Shown: positions 43,922 to 53,005, counted from the first letter of the stretch. The stretch: DNA of 64,000 bases from JAUVXJ01 sp964433755 (GCA_964433755.1 CAYSSR010000001.1:806001-870000), one strand, 5' to 3'. Made by a program: numbers and translations. Notes: generated by a model not told the origin, from the sequence alone.

Positions 43922-44322
43922 GTGTCAACACAACCGGAAGGAAGGCGCTACGTTGGTTGGTGGTAGTGCTGTGGATGGGCGTCATCTTCTATCTCTCGGC
44001 TCAGCCAGACTTGCCCCACCATCCTGAAGCGGCCCTGGACGTGGTGATCAAGAAGCTGGGTCACGTCACTGAGTATGGCGTGCTCGCGGCGCTCGCGTGG
44101 TGGGCGTGTCGGGACGACTGGAACGCTACCTCGTGGCGTGCCTTTCTCCTCGCCTTTGGCGTGGCGGCGCTCTACGCTGTCTCGGACGAGACCCATCAGT
44201 ACTTCGTGCCTGGGCGCAACCCCCAACCCGTGGATGTGGGCTTCGACGTAGCGGGCGCCGCGCTGTCCGTGCTCGTGATCAGGCGTGTCCTCCACATCGT
44301 GGAGCTGCGGCGAGTGCGTTGA
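43918..44322 (+). CDS. VanZ-like membrane protein
   Basis: The ATG at 43918 overlaps the glycosyltransferase stop (ATGA). The 134-residue protein has the VanZ opening (VVVLWMGVIFYLSAQPDL), a conserved KKLGHVTEYGVLAALAWW block and the ALYAVSDETHQYFVPGRNP motif, with four transmembrane helices. VanZ-family proteins give low-level teicoplanin resistance in enterococci and may affect cell-envelope polymers. Its place inside a polysaccharide operon suggests an envelope role here. Confidence 0.85.
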   Translation: MSVNTTGRKALRWLVVVLWMGVIFYLSAQPDLPHHPEAALDVVIKKLGHVTEYGVLAALAWWACRDDWNATSWRAFLLAFGVAALYAVSDETHQYFVPGRNPQPVDVGFDVAGAALSVLVIRRVLHIVELRRVR

Positions 44323-44347
44323 CAAAACGTCCCTTCCTGCTTATCAT
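44319..44347 (+). promoter_or_regulatory. Predicted internal promoter giving a leaderless wzy-like mRNA
   Basis: A perfect TTGACA (44319-44324), a 17-base spacer and TATCAT (44342-44347; five of six). The standard seven-base distance puts the RNA start exactly at the GTG at 44354, so the mRNA would be leaderless. No Shine-Dalgarno precedes that GTG, which supports the idea. Confidence 0.65.
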
Positions 44348-44353
44348 CTTGCC

Positions 44354-46006
44354 GTGACCGGATATGTTTCCCTCGCTGGAGCGCGCTGGCAGCCAGGCGT
44401 GGTCACTGGCCGGATTCCGTATCGTGTGACCGTGACGGCGCTAGTCCTGGCCTCAGGATTGGCGCTGGTCGCGCTACCCCTCGATTGGGCAGCATATCTC
44501 CTTCTAGCTAGTGGTCTCCTTCTGCTGATCCTCTTGCGGCCCATCTTCGGTCTCTACCTGCTCGTCTTCGCCATCCCCTTCGGATCTTTGAAGGAGATCA
44601 GTCTAGGGGTCTTCAGCGTGGGTGGGGCGGAGGCCCTCGCCGCTCTGACCTTCGCTGCCTGGTTGGCGCGCATGTTGGCGCGCAAGGAGATCAAGACCGT
44701 CCACGCGCCGCTGCTTGTGCCTTTGCTTGTCTTCGTGGCTGTCATCTGCTTCTCCGTGGCTGGGGCGCTCTCCTTGCAGTGGAGCATCAAGGGAATCCTG
44801 CTCTGGCTGGAGATCGTAGCAGTCTACCTCCTGGTGGTGAACCTGGTGAGCTGTCGAGAGGCCATGGTGGTGACGGTGGTGGTGCTGCTCGCCGGGTGCG
44901 CGCAGGCGCTGTTGGGCTTCTACCAGTTCCTGGGACGGGTAGGGCCCGAGGGGTTCCTGCTGTTCGGCCGATTCATTCGTGCGTACGGCACCTTCGATCA
45001 GCCGAACCCCTATGGCGGCTATCTGGCTCTGATCCTGCCGCTGGCCTTGAGTCTGTTCCTCGGCCGCTGGCTGCGACGGGACGTGTGGGGCCTGCTGGTT
45101 TGGGGAGTGGCAGGGGGAAGCCTCGCTCTGATGGGGGCTGCTCTACTGATGAGCTGGTCGCGTGGAGCCTTGTTGGGGTTCCTGGCGGGAGCGGGCCTAG
45201 TGGCTCTGGGAGGGCTGTGGCACAGAGTGTTCAGCGAGAGGACTTGTGGCGCCCTCTCGGGTCTGGTCGGCGCAGCCCTGGGGTCACTGTGGATGCTGGG
45301 ATCTCGAGGAGGCTCGCTGGTTGGGCCTGTTCTGGGCGGGCTGTGTGGACTGGGCAGCGGGGTGATAGGTTTTCTCGCGCTGCACCGGCGCTGGGTGTGG
45401 GTGGTCGTTGCACTTGTGGTCTTCCTAGCTACGATGGGCCTGGCCCTGGGCGGCGATCGTTTGCTTCCCGAACTGATCGCGCAGCGTTTCTCCGACTTCC
45501 TTCCCTATCTTCAGGTTCCCGACGTACGTGGGGTCCCGCTCACCGACGAGAACTACGCCGTTGTAGAGAGGTTGGCTCACTGGCAGGCGGCGCTGGCCAT
45601 GCTCGAGGATCGTGCGCTGCTCGGCGTGGGTATCGGCAACTATGTGCCGGTGTATCCGGCCTACGCCGTGCCGGGTTGGAAGGACCCCCTGGGGCACGCC
45701 CACAACTACTACCTGCACATCGCGGCTGAGACCGGATTGCCGGGGCTCGTGGCGTACCTGATGCTGTGGGTTGTGTGTTTCTATCATGGGTGGAACACGG
45801 TACGGCGCCTGAGCGGTGCGGACCAGGCTGTGGCTCTGGGCATCCTTGGCGTTCTGGGGGCTTTTGCCGTCCATAGCGTGTTCGACAATCTGTACGTGCA
45901 CGGGATGAACATGCACCTTGCCATTCTGCTTGGCCTTTTGTTCGTGCTGACTCGAGGGCGAGGAGGGGTAGTTGTCCAGGCTGATAGACGCAGTCATTGC
46001 CAATGA
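44354..46006 (+). CDS. O-antigen ligase/polymerase family protein (Wzy/WaaL-like)
   Basis: The protein is about 550 residues with 12 or more hydrophobic segments and the Wzy_C (PF04932-type) central loop: LLFGRFIRAYGTFDQPNPYG and MSWSRGALLGFLAG, then the large loop with AMLEDRALLGVGIGNYVPVY and DPLGHAHNYYLHIAAETGLPG. Such proteins polymerise or ligate lipid-linked glycans on the outer membrane face. Start at GTG 44354 was preferred over an upstream frame at 44285 because of the promoter and a start close to the first helix. It overlaps GtrA by 35 bases. Confidence 0.83.
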   Translation: MTGYVSLAGARWQPGVVTGRIPYRVTVTALVLASGLALVALPLDWAAYLLLASGLLLLILLRPIFGLYLLVFAIPFGSLKEISLGVFSVGGAEALAALTFAAWLARMLARKEIKTVHAPLLVPLLVFVAVICFSVAGALSLQWSIKGILLWLEIVAVYLLVVNLVSCREAMVVTVVVLLAGCAQALLGFYQFLGRVGPEGFLLFGRFIRAYGTFDQPNPYGGYLALILPLALSLFLGRWLRRDVWGLLVWGVAGGSLALMGAALLMSWSRGALLGFLAGAGLVALGGLWHRVFSERTCGALSGLVGAALGSLWMLGSRGGSLVGPVLGGLCGLGSGVIGFLALHRRWVWVVVALVVFLATMGLALGGDRLLPELIAQRFSDFLPYLQVPDVRGVPLTDENYAVVERLAHWQAALAMLEDRALLGVGIGNYVPVYPAYAVPGWKDPLGHAHNYYLHIAAETGLPGLVAYLMLWVVCFYHGWNTVRRLSGADQAVALGILGVLGAFAVHSVFDNLYVHGMNMHLAILLGLLFVLTRGRGGVVVQADRRSHCQ

Positions 46007-46487
46007 TGCCGTAGCCAGATTGGTGTCCTGGGTCGATGGGCATCCGTGGGGGCATCGGTTGTGCCAGGCGGTGCTGTCCAACCGCAGGGAGGTGGTTCGT
46101 TTCCTCAAGTTCGCCGCTGTGGGCGTGATAGGCACGGTGGTGGATTTCGGTGTCCTGAACACCCTGGTCCTGCGCGGTGGGTTCACCAAGTTCTGGGCCA
46201 ATACCTGCTCGTTCTCCGCTGCCGTGGTCAGCAACTTCATCTGGAACCGGCTGTGGACTTTCCCTGAGTCGCGGCAGAGGGCGCTGATTCCACAGCTAGT
46301 ACAGTTTGCCTTGGTGAGCCTGGGAGGCTACGTGATCAACCAGATCATCTTCCTGGGGCTGGACAGTATGGTGTTTCACGTCTGGGGCACCTTGGGCTAC
46401 AACGTCTCCAAGGCCATCGCCACCCTGGTAGTCCTGGTGTGGAACTTCGGCATCAATCGTGTTTGGACGTACCGTGGCATCGACTGA
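45972..46487 (+). CDS. GtrA-like membrane protein
   Basis: A 171-residue protein starting at TTG 45972 (AGGAGGGG is close upstream). It has the GtrA motif FLKFAAVGVIGTVVDFGVLN and four transmembrane helices, ending RVWTYRGID. GtrA proteins are thought to flip undecaprenyl-phosphate-glucose for modification of surface polysaccharides. The gene begins inside the last 35 bases of the Wzy-like gene, indicating coupling, and precedes a second GT4 gene. Confidence 0.87.
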   Translation: MSRLIDAVIANDAVARLVSWVDGHPWGHRLCQAVLSNRREVVRFLKFAAVGVIGTVVDFGVLNTLVLRGGFTKFWANTCSFSAAVVSNFIWNRLWTFPESRQRALIPQLVQFALVSLGGYVINQIIFLGLDSMVFHVWGTLGYNVSKAIATLVVLVWNFGINRVWTYRGID

Positions 46488-46527
46488 TCCCAGGGTTCTC
46501 TGCGTAGCCGATTGAGGTACTACACGG

Positions 46528-47676
46528 TTGCACATTGGCATAGACTACACCGCTGCCGTCCATCAGCGTGCTGGCATAGGTCGCTATACCCGTGGGATCG
46601 TAGGTGGGCTGGCAAAGCAGCCCAGCGAGCACTCCTTCCTACTGCTGGTGGCGGGAGGTGAGGCGGAGGCTTCTCCACCGGTGCAGGTCGAGGATGCCTC
46701 GCTGGGGGCCAGCTTTCGTGTGAGACGCCTTCCTCTATCGGAGAGAGCTTGGACGATTCTCTGGCATCGCTTGCGGTTGCCTCTTCCCGTGGATGTGCTT
46801 GCAGGGCCGCTGGACGTATTCCACTCGCCCGACTACGTCTTGCCGCCGGTACGGAGGGCCAGGAAGGTGGTCACCATTCACGACCTTTCCTTCCTGCGCT
46901 ATCCCGAAGGAGCGGAGCCCAGCCTGCGGCGGTATCTCAGTGCGGTCGTTCCGCGCTGCGCGGCAGAGGCGGACGTAATCCTGGCGGACTCGGAGCACAC
47001 CAGACGTGACGTCATGGAGCTGCTGGGCCTTCCATCCGAGAAGGTGTACGTGATCTACCCGGGAGTGGACCAGCGTTTTTGCGTGATCCAGGAACGAGGG
47101 TCTCTGGAAGCGGTGAAGGAGCGGTATGGCCTGAGCTACCCTTTCATTCTCAGCGTGGGCACCCTGGAGCCACGCAAGAACCTCATCGTTCTACTCGAGG
47201 CGCACGCCATGTTGAAGGAGCGACGCGATCTGCCCCACAGGCTGGTGATAGCCGGGGGGAAGGGATGGCTGTACGAGGGTATCCTCCAGCGTGTGGAGCA
47301 GTTGTCTCTTGGGGAGAGTGTCGTCTTCCTGGAATTCGTGCCAGACGACCTTCTGCCCAGTCTGTACACCTTGGCTGACCTGCTGGCCTTCCCATCTCTG
47401 TACGAAGGCTTCGGCCTCCCACCGCTGGAGGCTATGGCGTGTGGCACCCCGGTGGTTTCGTCAGACAGCTCGTCACTGCCGGAAGTGGTAGGGGATGCTG
47501 GATTAATGGTACCGTCAGACGATCCCGGGGCTCTGGCGGAGGCCATGGGCCGGGTGCTCGACGATGCGGAACTCAAAGAGGATCTGGTTGCACGCGGCCT
47601 GGCCAGAGCGGCCGAGTTCTCGTGGGAGGCCGCGGGCAAGAAGCTGTTGGCCGTTTACGAGAGTCGAATTGCTTGA
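46528..47676 (+). CDS. Glycosyltransferase family 4 protein (second)
   Basis: A 382-residue GT-B protein starting at TTG 46528 after GAGG. It has an N-terminal HIGIDYTAAVHQRAGIGRYT motif (GRYT/GIGRY glycine-rich loop), KVVTIHDLSFLRYP, SVGTLEPRKNLIVLLEAH and the C-terminal FPSLYEGFGLPPLEAMACGTPVV signature with EGFGLPPLE forming the EX7E motif. The LEPRKN segment is common to mannosyl-/rhamnosyl-type GT4 enzymes. It closes the polysaccharide run and is followed by the convergent TolB-like gene 9 bp later. Sugar unknown. Confidence 0.87.
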   Translation: MHIGIDYTAAVHQRAGIGRYTRGIVGGLAKQPSEHSFLLLVAGGEAEASPPVQVEDASLGASFRVRRLPLSERAWTILWHRLRLPLPVDVLAGPLDVFHSPDYVLPPVRRARKVVTIHDLSFLRYPEGAEPSLRRYLSAVVPRCAAEADVILADSEHTRRDVMELLGLPSEKVYVIYPGVDQRFCVIQERGSLEAVKERYGLSYPFILSVGTLEPRKNLIVLLEAHAMLKERRDLPHRLVIAGGKGWLYEGILQRVEQLSLGESVVFLEFVPDDLLPSLYTLADLLAFPSLYEGFGLPPLEAMACGTPVVSSDSSSLPEVVGDAGLMVPSDDPGALAEAMGRVLDDAELKEDLVARGLARAAEFSWEAAGKKLLAVYESRIA

Positions 47677-47684
47677 GGGAACGG

Positions 47685-48716
47685 CTAGGGGACCCAGAGA
47701 GGAGCCCACTCGTTGCCGGGGTTCTGGGTCAGTCGCTGCAGGTCGCTGCCGTCGGCGGCCATGACGTAGATGTCGGCGTTCTCATCGCGGAGAGAGGTGA
47801 ACACGATGTGTTGCCCGTCGGGCGACCATGCCGGAAGAACGTCCTGGCCCGGATCGTCGGTGAGATTGACTGTGCTCCCGTCGCTGAGATGCACCAGGAA
47901 GACCCCGGAGTTCCCGTCTAGCTCGGTGGAGAACACGATGCTCTGGCCGTCGGGCGACCATACGAAGTCGCTGTCATCGCTGTCATCGCTCTGTGACAGG
48001 TTGTACTGGTCGGTGCCATCGGCATTCATGAGGTACAGCTCGACGTTTCCGTCGCGCTCCGACTCGAAGGCGATGCGGGTTCCATCTGGGGACCAGGCTG
48101 GGTTAGTGTCGGTGGCAGGGTGTATGGTCAGCCTGGTCTGATTGCTGCCGTCGCGGTCCATGACGTAGATATCGTCGTTCCCGTCGCGTTGGGACACGAA
48201 GGCGAGTTGGGAGCCGTCGGGCGACCAGGCGGGGTGGCCGTCCACGGCGGGGCTGGTGGTCAGTCTCGTGGGCTGGGAGCCGTCGGTGTTTACGGTGTAG
48301 ATCTCCCAGTTGCCGTCGCGGTTGGTGACGAAGGCGATCTTCTGACCATCGGGTGACCAGGCGGGGAAACCATCGTCGGCGGCGTGGTTGCTTACGTTGA
48401 GGGGATACGATCCGTCGGCGTGCATGGTGTAGACCTCGGAGTTTCCGTCGCGATCGCTGACGAACAGGATCTGGCGCCCGTCGGGTGACCAGGCGTGCAG
48501 CACATCGTCGGATGAGGACTTGGTGAGATTGGTGAGCTCGGTGCCGTCGGCACCCACCATGAAGATGTCGTCGTTGTCCTCATGATTGGCCATGAAGATG
48601 ATCTTGTCCACCGGTGCCGGAAGAGGCGTAGGGATCTGCGGCTGGCCGCCGCCACAGGCGGCAACAGCGAGCAGAAGACCGAGTGACAGCGAGACGATGG
48701 ATACGATTCTCAGCAC
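47685..48716 (-). CDS. TolB-like beta-propeller lipoprotein
   Basis: The 343-residue protein has a lipoprotein signal with lipobox AVAAC (Cys21) and a six-bladed WD40/PD40-type beta-propeller. Six WSPDG repeats recur about every 42-46 residues (at AWSPDGRQ, AWSPDGQK, AWSPDGSQ, AWSPDGTR, VWSPDGQS, AWSPDGQH). In TolB, such propellers bind partner proteins; here the protein would be extracytoplasmic and membrane-tethered. No enzymatic residues recognised. The DNA repeats are clear, so internal duplication made the propeller. Convergent to a glycosyltransferase. Confidence 0.82.
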   Translation of the reverse strand: MLRIVSIVSLSLGLLLAVAACGGGQPQIPTPLPAPVDKIIFMANHEDNDDIFMVGADGTELTNLTKSSSDDVLHAWSPDGRQILFVSDRDGNSEVYTMHADGSYPLNVSNHAADDGFPAWSPDGQKIAFVTNRDGNWEIYTVNTDGSQPTRLTTSPAVDGHPAWSPDGSQLAFVSQRDGNDDIYVMDRDGSNQTRLTIHPATDTNPAWSPDGTRIAFESERDGNVELYLMNADGTDQYNLSQSDDSDDSDFVWSPDGQSIVFSTELDGNSGVFLVHLSDGSTVNLTDDPGQDVLPAWSPDGQHIVFTSLRDENADIYVMAADGSDLQRLTQNPGNEWAPLWVP

Positions 48717-48735
48717 GCGACACCTCCTCTGTGGA

Positions 48736-48831
48736 CCCTGGCTACCAGGGGACCCACCGCAGGCGGGCGCCTCCTTCCGAGCCTTCCATCAGCAACCGAG
48801 CCACAGAAACATGCCAGGGTAGATCCCTGGC
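48736..48831 (-). promoter_or_regulatory. Two complementary hairpins in the leader of the TolB-like gene
   Basis: CCCTGG-CTA-CCAGGG (48736-48750) and GCCAGGG-TAGAT-CCCTGGC (48813-48831) are two self-complementary stems whose strands are also complementary to each other. The ~125-nt leader could therefore switch between separate hairpins and a long-range pairing. Regulatory role is speculation. Confidence 0.3.
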
Positions 48832-48847
48832 TGTCTGCAATGCTCTG

Positions 48848-48876
48848 ATTATAACATAGCGAATTCGAAGTGCAAA
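48848..48876 (-). promoter_or_regulatory. Predicted promoter of TolB-like gene
   Basis: On the minus strand TTTGCA (48871-48876; four of six), 17-base spacer and a perfect TATAAT (48848-48853). Transcription would start near 48841 and run about 125 bases to the ATG. Confidence 0.55.
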
Positions 48877-48906
48877 GCACTAGTAGTACTGAAGGAGGTA
48901 ACCAGA

Positions 48907-50070
48907 GTGAAACTGGCAGCAGCGATGAGTCGTTTGGGCACCGAGACCGCATTCGAGGTGCTGGCCAAGGCCCGTGCGCTCGAGGCTCAGGGTAGGGAGA
49001 TCGTACATCTGGAGATCGGAGAGCCCGATTTCGACACTCCCTCCAACATCGTAGAGGCAGCCGGCACGGCCTTGATGGAGGGACAGACTCACTACTCTCC
49101 CTCCGCCGGCATACCGGAGCTGAGAAGGGCTATCGCTGACCACATCGGCGAGACACGTGGTGTCGAGGTGCGACCAGAGAGCGTGGTGGTCACCCCTGGC
49201 GCCAAGCCGATCATGTTCTATGCCATCCTGGCTCTGGTCGAGCAGGGCGACGAGGTCCTGTACCCCAACCCTGGGTTTCCGATCTACGAATCGATGATCA
49301 ACTTCGTGGGAGCGAAGGCGGTGCCCTTGGTGCTAGAGGAGCAGCGTGGTTTCCGCTTCGACGTGTCACAGTTGAGGGACAAGATCTCGCCACGCACCAG
49401 GTTGATCATCATCAACTCGCCTCAGAATCCCACGGGCGGCATGTTGACCAGAGAAGACCTGGAAGTGATCGCCGACGTGGCCAAGGAACACGATCTGATC
49501 GTACTCAGCGATGAGATCTATGACCGGATCATCTATGAGGGTGAGCACGTCAGCTTCCTGTCCATGCCTGACGTCCAGGATCGCACTATCCTCCTCAATG
49601 GCTTCTCCAAGACCTACGCCATGACCGGCTGGAGATTGGGGTATGGTGTGATGCCTGAGGAGCTAGCTGTCCACATCACGCGTCTGATGACCAACAGCAA
49701 CTCCTGCACGGCCACGTTCACCCAGACTGCTGGCGTCGAGGCGTTGACCGGCCCCCAGGACGCTCCCAAGAAGATGGTGGAGGAGTTCAGACGGCGGCGG
49801 GACGTGATCGTGCCCGGCCTCAATGCCATCGAGGGCATCAGGTGTACCACGCCCAGGGGCGCTTTCTACGTATTCCCCAACATCGAGGGCACAGGCATGA
49901 CGGAGCGGGAGTTCGCCGACTTCTGCATGGAAGATGCAGGAGTGGCCGTGCTGGCCGGTACGTCCTTTGGGGCCTACGGCAAAGGGTTCGTTCGTATGTC
50001 GTACGCCAACTCCATCGAGAACATAGAGAAGGCGCTGACCAACATCGAGGCGGCCCTGGCCAGGCGATGA
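48907..50070 (+). CDS. Class I/II pyridoxal-phosphate aminotransferase (AspC-like)
   Basis: The 387-residue enzyme starts at GTG 48907 after AAGGAGGT. It has the fold-type I motifs: SPSAGIPELRRAIA, the NPGFP and NSPQNPTGG motifs, SDEIYDRIIYEG (the conserved DEIY pyridine-binding Asp/Tyr) and the PLP Schiff-base Lys in NGFSKTYAMTGWRLGYG. Aspartate or broad amino-acid aminotransferases fit best. It is divergent from the TolB-like gene and convergent with a membrane glycosyltransferase. Confidence 0.92.
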   Translation: MKLAAAMSRLGTETAFEVLAKARALEAQGREIVHLEIGEPDFDTPSNIVEAAGTALMEGQTHYSPSAGIPELRRAIADHIGETRGVEVRPESVVVTPGAKPIMFYAILALVEQGDEVLYPNPGFPIYESMINFVGAKAVPLVLEEQRGFRFDVSQLRDKISPRTRLIIINSPQNPTGGMLTREDLEVIADVAKEHDLIVLSDEIYDRIIYEGEHVSFLSMPDVQDRTILLNGFSKTYAMTGWRLGYGVMPEELAVHITRLMTNSNSCTATFTQTAGVEALTGPQDAPKKMVEEFRRRRDVIVPGLNAIEGIRCTTPRGAFYVFPNIEGTGMTEREFADFCMEDAGVAVLAGTSFGAYGKGFVRMSYANSIENIEKALTNIEAALARR

Positions 50071-50086
50071 GGGCTTGCTCACAGCA

Positions 50087-52048
50087 TCAAGGCAGAGCGG
50101 CCGTGATGTCCTCTCCGCTGACCTCGAAGACAGTGAACCACAGCTCGCCCGACTCGCGGGTGAAGTTGCGCAGGATGCCCCTGGGGTAGTACTGCTGAAG
50201 ACTGGGCAGATGGTGCAGATGTGAGGGGAGAAGAATGAAAACAGCGTTCTTCTCCCCGCTGGTTTGGAGCGGTATGAACTGCTCAGGGTCCAGAACGTCA
50301 GTCGCTTGCGCCTCGCGCGCGATGAAGCGGATCGTGCCGTGGCGAACGTATAGCCTCGGTGCTCCCAGCAAGTATACTTCGTAGTCCTCGCCCAGGGAGT
50401 CCATGTACCTGGCGATGGCGGTGGCAGGCTCCCGCATCGCCCATCCCTCTATGGTATTCAGGTACTTGTTGAAATAGGTATCGTAGTTCAGGAAAGCGAC
50501 GACGCTCAGACTGACAGCTACCAAGACACCAAGCGCGGCGTTGCTGGGCCTACCCCTTCCCCAGGCCTGCTGAAGCACTCCCAGGATCCTCTCCAAGGCT
50601 ACGCCGGCGAAGATGCACAGCACCGGCAGCATGCCCGCCAGACGGGGTATGAACGGCGCTGGCAGTGTCAGCATGCCGCCCACGATCATGGTCGCCCAGA
50701 ACCAGAGGAGCAAGAAGCAGTGGCGTGGCTGCCGGGCGTGGGCAAAGGAGTATCCCATCCCCAACACGAAGAGTATCGCCGTGATGAAATCGAGCATCGC
50801 CCCCTTGTATCCGTACTGACCACTCATGTCGCCGCCGTAGTTGAAGAGGGGCAGAACCCGGCGAGCCTGTCCCAGGAGTGTAAAGACCACGCTCTCTCGC
50901 GGATACGGCGTATCCTCCCACCCCTGGCTGCCCAGGACGAAGACGTTGCTGGTGCGAGACATGAAGTGCCACGGTTCGTGCACGAAATAGAGGCCCATGG
51001 GCGCGAAGATCAAGATGACAGCCAGCCACAATATGGCGATCCCGCGCCAGTGGTCACGCAGGAACCCGCGGTTGGTTATCCCAGCGAGGACGAGGAAGCC
51101 CAGGATGATGAACGGCACAAGGCGGGAGGCGTAGTAGAGATAGAGTCCGGCCCCCATGAACAGGCCACTGGCGGCGAAGTCCCACCATCTTCTGGAGTGA
51201 AGCCCTCGAAACAAGAAGTAGAAGGTCAGGACTTCGAACAGGGTAGTCTGCGTATAGTTGATCCCCAGTCGGTTCAAAGCGAAGAACGGATGGGACACGG
51301 CCAGCAGGAACGTGGCCAGCAGCGCGGCGGTTCGGCCAAAAAGGAGGCGCGTCAAGAAGAAGAAGGGGATGAGAGTGAGAGTTCCCACGATGACCGAGCT
51401 CATGCGCAGTCCGAAGACGGTATCGCCGAAGAGCATCATGCTCACGGCGTGCCAGGCGAAGCCCATCATCGGCAGGTGGTACCAGCCCACCGAGATCAGA
51501 CTGTCTACCTGCCCGTGCAACAGTTGAAGGGCCTGCATGCCAGATTCTGCCTCGTCTCCATGGAAGCCCGGCGGGATGTCGGCCACCCGATAGCCCATCA
51601 GGCCAAAGCCGAGGATCACGATCAGGACCAGCAGCAGAAGCTCCATCCTCCCCACCGGTTCAGAGCGACTCCGAGTGGTTTCGAATCGATTGCCGGTGGC
51701 CATGACGAACAGGATCACAGCCAAGGTGTAGAGGGGGATGGCCGCTCGGAAAGAGGATAGGATCTTGAGGGTCAGCCCACCTGCGACGAGAACCAGCAGA
51801 GGGATCACGAGGGAGAGCTTGTCTGCTCTACTGGTCTGGTGGGGCCTGCGCAGGAGGGGGGGCAGAAGCAGCAGACAGCCGATGACGAAGAGGATGCCCG
51901 CCACCAGCTTCGAAGACCACGTGAGGCTAGCTTGCGCAAGGGTGCCCGCCACGAGGGCTGTCAAGGCTAGGGATAGCGGGTCGAGGCTGCGAAGATCGCG
52001 CTGTGCTGCGCGCAAGAGGGTACGTGCTCCTGTCAATAGGGTCATCAC
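50087..52048 (-). CDS. GT39/ArnT-like polyprenyl-sugar glycosyltransferase
   Basis: The 653-residue membrane protein has about 12 hydrophobic helices and the conserved periplasmic motif GFHGDEAESGMQALQLLHG with the acidic DE pair used for polyprenyl-phosphate sugar binding in the PMT/ArnT superfamily. The C-terminal ~190 residues are a soluble extracytoplasmic domain. It overlaps the hpt stop as GTGATG/TGATG, so hpt and this gene are coupled; GTG 52048 or ATG 52045 is the start. Acceptor (protein or lipid) unknown. Confidence 0.83.
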   Translation of the reverse strand: MMTLLTGARTLLRAAQRDLRSLDPLSLALTALVAGTLAQASLTWSSKLVAGILFVIGCLLLLPPLLRRPHQTSRADKLSLVIPLLVLVAGGLTLKILSSFRAAIPLYTLAVILFVMATGNRFETTRSRSEPVGRMELLLLVLIVILGFGLMGYRVADIPPGFHGDEAESGMQALQLLHGQVDSLISVGWYHLPMMGFAWHAVSMMLFGDTVFGLRMSSVIVGTLTLIPFFFLTRLLFGRTAALLATFLLAVSHPFFALNRLGINYTQTTLFEVLTFYFLFRGLHSRRWWDFAASGLFMGAGLYLYYASRLVPFIILGFLVLAGITNRGFLRDHWRGIAILWLAVILIFAPMGLYFVHEPWHFMSRTSNVFVLGSQGWEDTPYPRESVVFTLLGQARRVLPLFNYGGDMSGQYGYKGAMLDFITAILFVLGMGYSFAHARQPRHCFLLLWFWATMIVGGMLTLPAPFIPRLAGMLPVLCIFAGVALERILGVLQQAWGRGRPSNAALGVLVAVSLSVVAFLNYDTYFNKYLNTIEGWAMREPATAIARYMDSLGEDYEVYLLGAPRLYVRHGTIRFIAREAQATDVLDPEQFIPLQTSGEKNAVFILLPSHLHHLPSLQQYYPRGILRNFTRESGELWFTVFEVSGEDITAALP

Positions 52049-52587
52049 TTCCGGGAGTATAGCTCGGGCTTCAGCACTCCGACGAATGGCAGGTTGCGAT
52101 AGATCTCCCCGTAGTCAAGCCCGTACCCGATCACGAATCGGTCCGGGATCTCGAAACCCACGTAGTCGATAGGGATATCGAGTACCCTCCGCGCTGGCTT
52201 GTTGAGCAGAGTGCAGACTTTGATGCTGGCTGGATCTCGCGTCCGCAAGTTCTCAATGATGTAAGTGAGGGTACGACCGGTGTCTATGATGTCCTCGACG
52301 ATGAGGACGTGTCGTCCCTCGATGTTCCGATCCAGGTCCATGAGGATACGGACCACGCCGCTGGACTCTGTGGTGTCACCATAGCTGGAGACCGCCATGA
52401 AGTCTATCTCCACCGGGATGTCTATCTCTCTCATCAGATCGGCCAGGAACATCAAGCCGCCCTTCAACACGCAGATGAGAAGAGGGTTCTTGCCCCGGTA
52501 GTCTTCCGTGAGCTTGCGCCCGAGCTCTGCGGTCTTCTCTCTTATCTGATCGTCGGTGATCATGACCTCGTCTACATCGTTCTGCAT
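52045..52587 (-). CDS. hpt: Hypoxanthine phosphoribosyltransferase
   Basis: The ATG at 52585-52587 follows CAGGAGAAGG and gives a 180-residue enzyme starting MQNDVDEVMITDDQI; a longer frame lacks family support. Motifs: the flexible loop SSYGDTTESSGVVRI, the PRPP-binding VLIVEDIIDTGRTLTYI and the C-terminal VIGYGLDYGEIYRNLP. Hpt salvages hypoxanthine and guanine to IMP and GMP. Its usual neighbours tilS and ftsH: tilS lies 1.3 kb away on the same strand, separated by an MscS gene in the opposite orientation. Confidence 0.93.
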   Translation of the reverse strand: MQNDVDEVMITDDQIREKTAELGRKLTEDYRGKNPLLICVLKGGLMFLADLMREIDIPVEIDFMAVSSYGDTTESSGVVRILMDLDRNIEGRHVLIVEDIIDTGRTLTYIIENLRTRDPASIKVCTLLNKPARRVLDIPIDYVGFEIPDRFVIGYGLDYGEIYRNLPFVGVLKPELYSRK

Positions 52588-52713
52588 GTGACCTTCTCCT
52601 GAGAAGTCGAACCTGGGGTGAGAGTATCGAGCTGTCCGAGAGCCTGATTCTGGCGAGCGGACGATACAAACCGTTGCCCCTGCGGCGCAGCTTGGCTCAT
52701 CGCCTTGACGGCG

Positions 52714-52742
52714 ATTATGACACAGATAGGGAGCACGGTCAA
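52714..52742 (-). promoter_or_regulatory. Predicted promoter of hpt
   Basis: On the minus strand TTGACC (52737-52742; five of six), a 17-base spacer and CATAAT (52714-52719; five of six). The leader would be about 120 nt. Confidence 0.6.
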
Positions 52743-52976
52743 GCACCGAGGTGGAGGGTGTGGAACAATGGCATCGCATTCGCCGCTGCCCGCACCCTGA
52801 GTAGACCGAAGGTCGTATCGAAGGGTCGGGCCAGCGGCGAAACCAGTGGAAACCGGCTCACGGCCATACGCTGTGCCTCCTTTTTCCACACTCTCAAGCT
52901 GCACAGACGACCATGAGGCTGGCTCAGGGCTTGGACGCTTGGCGGAGAATTCTTGGCCGCTTGTGGCGGTCGTTCT

Positions 52977-53005
52977 TTGATTCGGCCAAGCCGGTTTGGT
53001 AGAAT
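52977..53005 (+). promoter_or_regulatory. Predicted promoter of MscS-family gene
   Basis: TTGATT (52977-52982), a 17-base spacer and TAGAAT (53000-53005; five of six). RNA would start near 53012, about 54 bases before the ATG. Confidence 0.55.
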
